From assembly GCF_900116765.1 (NCBI RefSeq), contig NZ_UETC01000001.1, forward strand, positions 434,001-498,000: a stretch of DNA of 64,000 bases, written 5' to 3'. The notes beneath the pieces are model-generated. The model did not search any database. It saw only the letters and a program-made list of their open reading frames with translations, and was not told the origin of the DNA. A program made the translations under genes and the position numbers. Shown here piece after piece: positions 25,769 through 32,993 of this stretch (its first letter is position 1; every line of letters begins with the position of its first letter). This stretch comes from Jannaschia seohaensis. Its GTDB lineage: Bacteria > Pseudomonadota > Alphaproteobacteria > Rhodobacterales > Rhodobacteraceae.

Positions 25769-26194
25769 ATGGCCAAGGAGGACGGGACCGCCGCTTCGCC
25801 GGAAACCCCGCGGGAGGACGTGACGCTCATCAAGTCGATCCTGCTCCATGCGCATCGCCTGGTGCGGCGCGAGATCGACCTGCTCAAGAGCGAGGTCTCC
25901 GACCGGCTGGCCAAGGCGGGCATGGCTATCGCGTTGATCGCCGGGGGCGCCATCCTGGCGCTGACCGGCTTGGACGTGCTGGCCGCCGCGGCGGTGACGG
26001 CGCTGATCGCCGCCGGTCTGGCGGGCTGGCTGTCCTCGCTCATCGTCGCCGCCTTCATTCTCGCGATCGCGGCCGTGCTGATCCGAATGGGCGTCCGGAC
26101 GCTCAAGACGCTGACCTTCGTGCCGCACAATACCTTCGAGACCCTTGAGCGGGACGCACGCGTCCTGAAGGAGACCATCAAACATGACGGATGA
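25769..26194 (+). CDS. Phage holin 3_6 / holin-X superfamily membrane protein
   Basis: A 141-residue protein with an N-terminal amphipathic helix (IKSILLHAHRLVRREIDLLKSE region, about 26-47) and two hydrophobic helices (about 52-72 and 76-104). This layout identifies the 'putative actinobacterial holin-X / phage holin 3_6' family, which in proteobacteria is usually encoded beside DUF3618 genes rather than in prophages. It overlaps the next gene by 11 bases. A membrane-stress role under EcfG control is the likely one. Confidence 0.78.
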   Translation: MAKEDGTAASPETPREDVTLIKSILLHAHRLVRREIDLLKSEVSDRLAKAGMAIALIAGGAILALTGLDVLAAAAVTALIAAGLAGWLSSLIVAAFILAIAAVLIRMGVRTLKTLTFVPHNTFETLERDARVLKETIKHDG

Positions 26195-27119
26195 TCCCAA
26201 GCACGTCGATATCGAGGCCGAGATCGCGGAGGAGCGCGACGCGTTGGCCGAAGGTCTCAGCAAGCTGACGGCGCAGTTGTCCTCTGGGGGAACCCTGGTT
26301 CATTCGGTCGGCGAGACGCTGAAATCCCAGAGCGACGATCTCGCCCATGCGGTCGTGCGCGGCGCCAAGGAGAACCCCGCAGCGCTGGCGCTTGTCGGGG
26401 CCGGTCTGGCCTGGTTGTTGTTGTCGAAATCCTCAGAAGCGCGGTCGTCCGGCACGCCCGCCCCCGCGGCATACGACACCCGCCCGCACAGGCCGGTCGG
26501 CGGCTTCCGTGAGGACGCAACGCCGGAGGACGCCGCGTTCAAGGCGCGGGTCGCCGCCGCCGAAGCGGCACTGCAACAGCCCCATGAGGCCGACGATCCC
26601 TCGCTCGTCGCGCAGCTCAGCAGCTCTGCCTGCAAGAGCGCCGCCGAGATGCGCGCGACGCTTTATGACGGGACAAGCGAACTGAGCGACCTGGCCCGGG
26701 CCCGGGTGGTCGAAGCCCGTCGCAAGGCGCTGATCGCGCAGGAACGCGCGGAGCATCACGCCCACTCCGCCAAGGACCGGGGCAAGACCTTCTATCAGGA
26801 GAACCCGCTGCTCGTCGGCGCGGGCATCGCCGCGCTCGGGGCCGCCATCGCGCTGGCCCTGCCGCGGACCCGGGCCGAGGATGAGACGTTCGGCGGCCAT
26901 CGCGACGCCTTGGTCGCCGAGGCCGACCGCGTCCTGCACGAAGAGATCGCGCGGGTCCGCGCCATGGCCTCCGCCGCGGCGGACGAAGCGCAGACCATGG
27001 CTCAGGAAGCGGTGGACGAGTTTCCCTCCGGCGAGGACGCCGTGGAGCGTACCGAAGAGACGGCGCGCGCCGCCGGAGACCGGATTGCCGCGCGCGCCCG
27101 GACCGCCACGCCCCATTGA
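26184..27119 (+). CDS. DUF3618 domain-containing membrane protein
   Basis: A 311-residue protein whose N-terminus (VDIEAEIAEERDALAEGL, residues 8-25) is the DUF3618 signature. It has two glycine/alanine-rich hydrophobic segments, NPAALALVGAGLAWLLL (about 64-80) and NPLLVGAGIAALGAAIALAL (about 211-230), separated and followed by charged helical stretches. The ENP-x-L repeat before each segment suggests an internal duplication. It ends the EcfG-controlled operon and is followed by a hairpin terminator. Confidence 0.8.
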   Translation: MTDDPKHVDIEAEIAEERDALAEGLSKLTAQLSSGGTLVHSVGETLKSQSDDLAHAVVRGAKENPAALALVGAGLAWLLLSKSSEARSSGTPAPAAYDTRPHRPVGGFREDATPEDAAFKARVAAAEAALQQPHEADDPSLVAQLSSSACKSAAEMRATLYDGTSELSDLARARVVEARRKALIAQERAEHHAHSAKDRGKTFYQENPLLVGAGIAALGAAIALALPRTRAEDETFGGHRDALVAEADRVLHEEIARVRAMASAAADEAQTMAQEAVDEFPSGEDAVERTEETARAAGDRIAARARTATPH

Positions 27120-27175
27120 CGGGACGGTCGGCCGCGCGCTCCGCGCAGCAGCCGACAGCCGAGCGCGGAGAAATC

Positions 27176-27202
27176 GGGGCGGCATCGCTGGGGTGCCGCC
27201 CC
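27176..27202. terminator. Hairpin between convergent stress genes
   Basis: Arms GGGGCGGCA / TGCCGCCCC with a 9-nt loop, 57 bp after the DUF3618 stop and 8 bp before the end of the convergent 55-residue gene. It can serve as terminator for either side. Confidence 0.6.
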
Positions 27203-27209
27203 GCTTCCG

Positions 27210-27377
27210 TCATGGCCCGGTGTCATCTTCCGCTTTGTCATCCTCGGACCGGCTCTTGATTTGGTCCGATGCCGATCGGGCGCTGCCGCGCGCCGCCTCT
27301 TGCTGGGTCAGCAAGTAGATCAGAACCGCGATGAAGGAGAGTCCGACCAGACCACCGAGCAGGATCTCGAGGCTCAT
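27210..27377 (-). CDS. 55-residue single-TM stress microprotein
   Basis: A short gene reading ATG to TGA over 56 codons. Residues 5-24 form one hydrophobic helix (ILLGGLVGLSFIAVLIYLLT), followed by a soluble tail with alternating basic and acidic clusters (SRSEDDKAEDD). CGGAG sits seven bases before the ATG, and 31 bases upstream is an exact EcfG promoter on the same strand. These three features together make it a real gene despite its size. The topology (N-out, charged C-tail in the cytoplasm) is a guess. Function unknown, likely general stress response. Confidence 0.7.
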   Translation of the reverse strand: MSLEILLGGLVGLSFIAVLIYLLTQQEAARGSARSASDQIKSRSEDDKAEDDTGP

Positions 27378-27407
27378 GGGATGCTCCGTTCCTCTTGCTC
27401 ATTGTTA

Positions 27408-27432
27408 AACGGATGAGCGTCGGTGCGGTTCC
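27408..27432 (-). promoter_or_regulatory. EcfG promoter of the 55-residue microprotein
   Basis: On the minus strand GGAAC (27432-27428), 16-bp spacer, CGTT (27411-27408). It is an exact consensus match, predicting transcription start near 27402 and a leader of about 25 nt to the ATG at 27377. Confidence 0.72.
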
Positions 27433-27523
27433 TTTCGGTCAGCGCCTGGAGGCGATCCCGGCGGCTTGGTGCCCGCGAGCGAGCCGTGCTAACCCAGGAC
27501 GGCCCAGCCCTTGGTTCAGCGGA

Positions 27524-28753
27524 ATGACGATGGTCTTCGCCCCCCGCCGCTTGCCCGCTGCCCGGGTCGGGCTGCTCGCCGTCCTCACGATCCTGGCCGT
27601 CCGCCTCTCGGCCCCGGTCATGGCGCGCGATCACTTCGTCGCGCCCCCGGAGCCGCTGCCGTCCGCAGCGGAACGGGCGCCCCCCGACGCGCCCTGGGAC
27701 ACGCTCGACAAGGCGTTCGCTGCGGCCGAACCGGACGACCGGCTGATCCTTCTCCCCGGATCCTATGGCGAGATCGTCCTGTCGGGCCGATCCTTCGAGG
27801 GGCGTCCCCTGACGATCGTGCCCGAGCGGCCGGGCAGCATGCATGCGACGGCAGTCCGGTTGCGTGGGGTCGGCAATGTCGTGCTGCGCGCTCTCCGGGT
27901 CTGGCCCGACGGGCCGGATGCCGCCGGCGCGCTGGTGGAGACGGATTCCGCCTCGACGCGGATCCGCTTCGAGCGACTGGATGTCCGCGGCAGCGCCGAT
28001 GCACCGGATTACCGCAGCTGGGAGCCGCAGGTCTGGGCGAAACAGGGACGGCTCACCGGGGTCGGACTGGGCGGGCGCGGCGATGCCCTGATCGCCAGCG
28101 AGCTGACCGGCCTCGGCATCGGCGTGACGGTCATCGGGGCGCGGGGCGAGGTGCGCGGCATCCGGCTGCGGGGGTTCTCGGTGGATGGGATCCACGTGTT
28201 GGGCACCGAGGGGCGGATTCACGGCAACCATCTGGAGGATTGCATTCAGATGGACGAAACGCCGACCACCGCCCGGCAAGCCTGGAGCCCCGGCGCGGAG
28301 CGCGGCGCCGAGCCCGCGACGGCGGGTCTGCGCTTCGATGGGAATGTTCTGTTGGAATGGACCGGGCGGCCGGACCACCTGTTGTGCTGCGATCTGCGGG
28401 GGATCGGCCTCGCGGATGGCCGCTTCCCGGATCTGACGGTTCGGAACAACCTCGTCATCATCTCGGCCGCTGACGTGATCGCCGTCGACGGGGCAGAGGG
28501 CGCGACGATCGCCAACAATGTCGCCATGGGCTATCATGGCATCCCGCAGGCGGCCCGCACCAATATCGTGGCCCGCTTTCCCGCCCGCATCTTTCGAGAC
28601 GTCGCCCGCGGAGACTTCCGGCCCAAACCCGGCAGCGGCCTGATCGGGACGGCGGCGCGGGCCTATGCGCCCGGGACCGATCTGGTCGGGATCGCGCGCG
28701 GCGATGCGCCGGATTTTGGCGCGCTCCAGGCGCCGCGCGACCTGTCTCAGTAA
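27524..28753 (+). CDS. Secreted right-handed parallel beta-helix protein
   Basis: A 409-residue exported protein: signal peptide about residues 1-32 (cleavage near PVMA-RD), then a repetitive domain with short strands and turns (LILLPGSYGEIVLSG; IRGIRLRGFSVDGIHVLG; LTVRNNLVIISAADVIAVDG; ATIANNVAMGYHG) typical of pectate-lyase/NosD-like beta-helices. Such folds act as polysaccharide lyases, epimerases or surface scaffolds. I see no confirmed catalytic set. The ATG at 27524 is preferred over an upstream frame extension, as it puts the signal peptide at the N-terminus. Its last seven bases overlap the end of the convergent kinase gene. Confidence 0.75.
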   Translation: MTMVFAPRRLPAARVGLLAVLTILAVRLSAPVMARDHFVAPPEPLPSAAERAPPDAPWDTLDKAFAAAEPDDRLILLPGSYGEIVLSGRSFEGRPLTIVPERPGSMHATAVRLRGVGNVVLRALRVWPDGPDAAGALVETDSASTRIRFERLDVRGSADAPDYRSWEPQVWAKQGRLTGVGLGGRGDALIASELTGLGIGVTVIGARGEVRGIRLRGFSVDGIHVLGTEGRIHGNHLEDCIQMDETPTTARQAWSPGAERGAEPATAGLRFDGNVLLEWTGRPDHLLCCDLRGIGLADGRFPDLTVRNNLVIISAADVIAVDGAEGATIANNVAMGYHGIPQAARTNIVARFPARIFRDVARGDFRPKPGSGLIGTAARAYAPGTDLVGIARGDAPDFGALQAPRDLSQ

Positions 28754-30480
28754 TCGGCGGGCGTCTGGGTGAAGGTCTCCACCTGGAAGCGGAGCCGGAC
28801 CTTGTGGCGGCCGTTCTCGGTCGATTGCTCCAGCTTGCCCCCCAATTGCGCAGCGAAGGCCTTGATCAGCCGGGCGCCCAGGCCGCCCGCGCGCTCCCGC
28901 ACCTCATGGTCCCGGGGCACGGTGTTCTCGCAGGTCAACTCGGCCATCCCGTCCTCGACCATCCGCAGCGCGACCTTCAGCACCTTCGCGTCCCCGTCCT
29001 CGCAGCGCATATGCTTGATCGCATTCGTCCCAAGCTCAGACGCCAGGAGCGAGAGCGGCAGCGCCTGATCGGGAAAGAGGATGACCTCCTCGAACCGGCC
29101 TTCATAGTCGAGGCCGGCGCGGGTCTCGCCGCCCGCCATGGTCAGCAGCTGTTCGAACAACTCCCGCAGCAGAAGCCCCGCATCGGTGCGGCTGAGATCG
29201 TCGGTCTGGTAGAGGTTGCGATGGACCGTCGCGAGGCCCATCACCCGTTCCTGCAGGCGGCGCAGAACGCCGACCGTCTCGTCATGGCGCGCGGCGCGGA
29301 TCTGCATGTTCATGATCGAGGAAATCAGCTGGAGATTGTTCTTCACCCGGTGGTGGATCTCCTTGAGGAGGACGTTCTTCTCGCGCAGCGCGTCCTCCAT
29401 CCGGGCCTCGTCGTTGCTAAGGTCCAACGCCATTTCCACGAAGCCTTCCTCCAGCTCGGCCAACTCGGTCGACAGGGCTTCGCGATGGCGGCGGGACGGC
29501 AGGGCGCGACGTTGGGCGAAAGCCTGCATCATCCGCCGCAGGGATCGGATGTGGCGCACCACCAGCCGGTCGACGGCCAGATAGGCCACCCCGATGCTGG
29601 CCGCGAACATTAGAAGCGGTAGCAGCCAGGCCGGCAGGGACCGCCCGGCGACGGTCGCGCTCCGCTTTTCGGGCGGCCAGGCGGCCAGGGCATAGAGCAC
29701 ATTCGGGATGATCGGTGTCATCGTGAATGTCCGTGCCTCGCCTGCGCGATCGACCGCATCGAAGCTGCGCGGCGTCGCATCGACCAGATCGATCAGGGGA
29801 ATATCCCGTGGCAGAAGCGGCTCGGCCTCTGCGTCGATGGTCACGATGGCGCCATCGGTATTGAAGGTGACGACCGCGTCGGGCCGGCGCGCGCTCGGCA
29901 AGTCGTCGCGGTCCTCGGCGTGGCGCACCGGGATCGAGACCGAGAGAAGGCCCCGCGCCCCGTCGTCGAATGTCACCGCCCGGGTGAGGTTGATGACCGG
30001 CTCGCCGCTGACTTCGGGCGTGTCCAGGCGGGAGAGGATGATCGGCGGCGTTTCGGGTTGCGCGACGAGGCGGATCGTTTCGGCATGGTCCAGCTGGCGG
30101 TCGGTGGTGCTGCACCGGATGACCCCATCGGGCTCGATCAGGCCGATAAAGCTGAACCGGTCGGAGGTCTCCAGGATTCCGCGCAGCGTCGCGCGGCAGG
30201 CGTCGGGATCGTCACGCAGAAACTCGACCATCACCGAGAGCACGTCGACGGCGCCCAGTGCCCGTTCCACCGACTGCCGCTCCCCGTGGGTGGCGCGGCC
30301 CGTCAGGCTGAGGAGGGTCATGTCAGAGCGGGAGCGGGCCTCGGTCGCCAGCTCCTGGGTTTGCAGGTAGGTCACCAATCCGAGCGGGAGCAGGGACAGC
30401 GCCAGAAGCGCGGCCACGCGAAAGCGCAGGCCGCGATAGACCGGGTGGCCGGCCGCGTCCTCACCCGCGGACGGTTTCAT
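28747..30480 (-). CDS. Sensor histidine kinase, HisKA_2 type (candidate PhyR kinase)
   Basis: A 577-residue inner-membrane kinase. TM1 is at about 21-39 and TM2 at about 291-311, enclosing a large periplasmic sensor domain. A cytoplasmic linker precedes the HisKA_2 dimerisation domain, with phospho-acceptor His377 in EIHHRVKNNLQ, and a C-terminal HATPase domain (ELGTNAIKH N-box near 495; GGLGARLIKAF G-box). This class phosphorylates PhyR in the general stress pathway. Its ATG overlaps the ecfG stop (TGATG), so nepR-ecfG-kinase form one operon opposite phyR, which supports assignment as the cognate PhyK-like kinase. Confidence 0.85.
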   Translation of the reverse strand: MKPSAGEDAAGHPVYRGLRFRVAALLALSLLPLGLVTYLQTQELATEARSRSDMTLLSLTGRATHGERQSVERALGAVDVLSVMVEFLRDDPDACRATLRGILETSDRFSFIGLIEPDGVIRCSTTDRQLDHAETIRLVAQPETPPIILSRLDTPEVSGEPVINLTRAVTFDDGARGLLSVSIPVRHAEDRDDLPSARRPDAVVTFNTDGAIVTIDAEAEPLLPRDIPLIDLVDATPRSFDAVDRAGEARTFTMTPIIPNVLYALAAWPPEKRSATVAGRSLPAWLLPLLMFAASIGVAYLAVDRLVVRHIRSLRRMMQAFAQRRALPSRRHREALSTELAELEEGFVEMALDLSNDEARMEDALREKNVLLKEIHHRVKNNLQLISSIMNMQIRAARHDETVGVLRRLQERVMGLATVHRNLYQTDDLSRTDAGLLLRELFEQLLTMAGGETRAGLDYEGRFEEVILFPDQALPLSLLASELGTNAIKHMRCEDGDAKVLKVALRMVEDGMAELTCENTVPRDHEVRERAGGLGARLIKAFAAQLGGKLEQSTENGRHKVRLRFQVETFTQTPADY

Positions 30481-31046
30481 CAGAAGGCGGAGCCGCCATT
30501 GGCCGAGACGACTGCGATGGTGGCGTTGTCGGTTAACTCGACCGCCTCGTCCTCGTCGAGATGCATCAGCTCCGCCAGCCGCTTGCGGCCGCGATTGGCG
30601 CGCGACTTGATCGTTCCGACGGCCACGCCGCAGGTCTCGGCCGCCTCCTCGTAGGAAAAGCCCGAGGCGCCCACGAGGATCAGCGTCTCGCGCTGCACGT
30701 CAGGCAACTGCTCGAACGCCCGCCAGAAATCGCCGAGTTGCAGGCGCCCGTCATGGGCGGGCTTTTCGGCCATGGAGTCGGTGTGGATGCCGTCCACATC
30801 CGCGACCTCGCGCTTCACCTTGCGGCGGCTCGAATAATAGGTGTTGCGCAGGATCGTGAAGAGCCAGGCGCGCATGTTCGTGCCAGCGGTGAACTTGTCG
30901 ATATTGGTCCAGGCCTTGACCACCGTATCCTGGACCATGTCGTCGGCAGTCGCCCCGTTGCGGGTCAGCGACAGCGCGAAGGCGCGGAGGGCGGGCAGAT
31001 GCTCGACCAGTTCGTCGCGCGGATCGGATTGTTCGGGTTCGCTCAA
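30480..31046 (-). CDS. ecfG: General stress ECF sigma factor EcfG
   Basis: A 188-residue ECF15-type sigma factor that directs RNA polymerase to GGAAC-N16/17-CGTT promoters. Region 2 includes LRAFALSLTRNGATADDMVQ (19-38) and TNMRAWLFTILRNTYYSSRR, and region 4 includes LPDVQRETLILVGASGFSYEEAA with a C-terminal helix-turn-helix (GTIKSRANRGRKRL). The only sensible start is TTG at 31046, inside TTGA at the nepR stop with AAGGAGGAG upstream, so its translation is coupled to its own anti-sigma factor. Its own operon carries an EcfG promoter, implying autoregulation. Confidence 0.93.
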   Translation of the reverse strand: MSEPEQSDPRDELVEHLPALRAFALSLTRNGATADDMVQDTVVKAWTNIDKFTAGTNMRAWLFTILRNTYYSSRRKVKREVADVDGIHTDSMAEKPAHDGRLQLGDFWRAFEQLPDVQRETLILVGASGFSYEEAAETCGVAVGTIKSRANRGRKRLAELMHLDEDEAVELTDNATIAVVSANGGSAF

Positions 31047-31216
31047 GACCGCTCCTCCTTGCTGGCGGCATGCTGCACGGAGTCGCTCTCTCTCAACTGG
31101 CGCAGAAGATCGGTGAACCTGTCGGGAAGGTTACTGTCCTCCATCTGTTTGAAGACACGCCGAAGGTTCTCATCGATCTCTCGAGCGGCCCTGGCATCCA
31201 ACTCTTTTTCGTCCAT
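31043..31216 (-). CDS. nepR: Anti-sigma factor NepR
   Basis: A 57-residue protein. The core (residues 18-41) contains LRRVFKQMEDSNLPDRFTDL, which matches the NepR motif L-R-x-V-(Y/F)...(V/L)-P-D-R-F-x-(D/E)-L-L-x-x-L. NepR holds EcfG inactive until phosphorylated PhyR binds it. The ATG at 31216 lies about 43 nt downstream of a predicted EcfG start site. Too short for many gene finders; position between the shared promoter and ecfG is the canonical arrangement. Confidence 0.9.
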   Translation of the reverse strand: MDEKELDARAAREIDENLRRVFKQMEDSNLPDRFTDLLRQLRESDSVQHAASKEERS

Positions 31217-31258
31217 CGCGCGGGAAACCTCGGGTCGGGGGTGGTCTACATGTCACTT

Positions 31259-31290
31259 GGAACCGAACGCGATTGTGGGCGTTAGGTTCC
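31259..31290. promoter_or_regulatory. Overlapping bidirectional EcfG promoter (phyR and nepR-ecfG)
   Basis: Plus strand: GGAAC 31259-31263, 16-bp spacer, CGTT 31280-31283, directing phyR. Minus strand: GGAAC 31290-31286, 16-bp spacer, CGTT 31269-31266, directing nepR-ecfG-kinase. Both are exact consensus matches with identical spacing, and each spacer contains the other's -10. Predicted leaders are about 33 and 43 nt. Confidence 0.85.
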
Positions 31291-31322
31291 CGAAGTTCAG
31301 TCAATCGGATAAAAAAAGCGTC

Positions 31323-32138
31323 ATGACGATAACCCAGAGGGACGGCGATCGCGCCAGCCGGATCGCTGCCAACCTTCCTTACCTGCGGCGCTATGCCCGC
31401 GCGCTCACCGGCTCGCAGGAAAGCGGAGACCGCTATGCCGCCGCAACGCTGGAGGCGATCCTGGCGGATTCGAGCGCGCTGGACGGCGTGCCCGACGACA
31501 AGACCGCCCTGTTTCGGGTGCTGCACAGCATCTGGCAGGCCAGCAAGGTCGCCCCCGATCAGGTGGGTGGCGGATTGCAGGCCGCGGCGCAGAAGCATCT
31601 CGCCCATCTGACCGACGATACGCGCGAGGCGCTGCTGCTGCACACCATCGAGGAATTCGACTACGATCAGGTCGCCGCGATCATGCGGGTCGAGCCGGCC
31701 GAAGCCCGAGAGTTGGTCACCATCGCCCGGCGCGAAATGGCCGAGAGCGTGGCTGGCCGCGTGCTCATCATCGAGGACGAGCCCGTCATCGCCATGGACC
31801 TGGAGAATCTTGTCTCGGAACTGGGGCATCAGATCACCGGCGTGGCCCGCACGCGCGACGAGGCCGTCCGCATCGGCAGCGCGGACCGTCCCGACCTGAT
31901 CCTGGCCGATATCCGGCTGGCCGACGCGTCCTCGGGGATCGATGCCGTGAACGACCTGCTCAAGGAATTCGGCGCCCTCCCGGTGATCTTCATCACCGCC
32001 TTCCCGGAGCGGTTGCTGACCGGAGAACGGCCCGAGCCGGCCTTCCTGATCTCCAAGCCCTACAAGGAGGATCAGGTGCGGTCGGCGGTGAGCCAGGCGA
32101 TGTTCTTCTCCTCGACGGAGACGCTCCACGGCGCCTGA
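31323..32138 (+). CDS. phyR: Response regulator PhyR (sigma-factor mimic)
   Basis: A 271-residue anti-anti-sigma factor. Residues 1-140 are a sigma-like domain mimicking EcfG (LPYLRRYARALTGSQESGDR; a degenerate region 4 around EEFDYDQVAAIMRVEPAEAR). Residues about 146-265 form a receiver domain with the acidic pocket IEDEP, phospho-acceptor Asp196 (LILADIRL) and the Lys in ISKPYK. Once phosphorylated it sequesters NepR and frees EcfG. The start ATG at 31323 sits 33 nt after the predicted EcfG start; the longer frame running in from nepR is spurious. Confidence 0.95.
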   Translation: MTITQRDGDRASRIAANLPYLRRYARALTGSQESGDRYAAATLEAILADSSALDGVPDDKTALFRVLHSIWQASKVAPDQVGGGLQAAAQKHLAHLTDDTREALLLHTIEEFDYDQVAAIMRVEPAEARELVTIARREMAESVAGRVLIIEDEPVIAMDLENLVSELGHQITGVARTRDEAVRIGSADRPDLILADIRLADASSGIDAVNDLLKEFGALPVIFITAFPERLLTGERPEPAFLISKPYKEDQVRSAVSQAMFFSSTETLHGA

Positions 32139-32199
32139 AGCGTCAGGTCCCGCCCGCCCTTCCCGCGCCGCCCTCGCTGTCGAAGCGGAGCCAGCGGCG

Positions 32200-32425
32200 A
32201 AGGACGGGTGCGATGGATTGGGCATCCAACGCCAAGTCGATGCGCCCTTCGGGGCCCGTTCAGACAAGGCGCCGGTCGCCGCCATTTCGTCCACGATCGA
32301 CAAGGTGTGCGTCTCGACCCCCGGTGAATGGATCACCTGGCCCCGTCCACGGTCTCCCGGACGATTTCCGAGAGACCTTCGACGACATAGGGGTCTGGAT
32401 CGACGATGAGATAGATCTTTGCCAC
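32200..32425 (-). pseudogene. Remnant of a receiver-like protein (frameshifted)
   Basis: A GTG at 32425 opens an abrupt 30-codon frame beginning VAKIYLIVDPDPYVVEGLSE, resembling the first strand and acidic pocket of a response-regulator receiver, and stops at 32333 after VDGAR. A second frame (QVIHSPGVETHTLSIVDEMA) continues in register with a one-base shift. It looks like a decayed gene, lying downstream of phyR on the opposite strand. The assignment is tentative because only about 65 residues can be judged. Confidence 0.35.
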
Positions 32426-32494
32426 TGCGCAGAAGCCTCGTTGCGACGCGGCGGATCTCTTTCCGGTCCGAGCGCGACGCGCTTCAAACTGTGA

Positions 32495-32977
32495 GGTAGC
32501 GCGTCGTTCTGTTCTATCCTTTGGCATGACAACCGCATGCGCATAGCGTCCGCGTCGATGACGCTCTGTGTCTTCGACCGGACGGCCTTCCGGTCCTTCT
32601 TCCGCAGCAACCTCGAACGGGCCTTCGATCTCACCTGGATCGCCCCCGTGGAGGAGCATTTTCTCGGCGAGGTGCTGACCACGGTCGGACAGCGGAGCGC
32701 GATGGAAAGGGTCGCCTGGGCGTTGGCTCGGATCCTGCAACGCGGACGCATGCTGGGTCTCGTGGAATAGAACCACATGGTCCTGCCCTATCGTCAGCAG
32801 GACCTGGCCGACGCGCTCGGCCTGTCGCTGGTCCACACCAACAAGACCCTTGCCAAGCTGCGCGCCCGCCAGATGGCCAGTCGAAGCGATGGCGTCCTGA
32901 CGGTTCCGGACCTCGATGCCCGGGCGGCCGTGGCCGCGATGGAGTTGGAGGATCTGCCCGCGCGGCCCTTGATGTGA
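32495..32977 (+). pseudogene. Degraded Crp/Fnr-family regulator
   Basis: In one frame I read SFCSILWHDNRMRIASASM-TLCVFDR, then GQRSAMERVAWALARI (dimerisation helix end), an in-frame TAG at 32768-32770, then LPYRQQDLADALGLSLVHTN (the Crp helix-turn-helix) and VLTVPDLDARAAV. These are in the order of a Crp/Fnr regulator, but the cyclic-nucleotide domain is mostly gone, a TGA lies just upstream at 32492-32494, and the amber stop separates sensor from DNA-binding parts. The HTH fragment could still start at ATG 32777, but I consider the locus dead. Confidence 0.65.
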
Positions 32978-32993
32978 CGCGCCCGCCCGCCGC

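Noticed and set aside
25769-26194. Prophage holin
   Set aside because: It belongs to the holin-X-like family but sits in an EcfG-controlled operon with DUF3618 and no endolysin or phage genes.
32213-32494. Possible 93-residue plus-strand gene
   Set aside because: No ribosome binding site, composition unlike a protein and overlapping the receiver-like remnant on the other strand.
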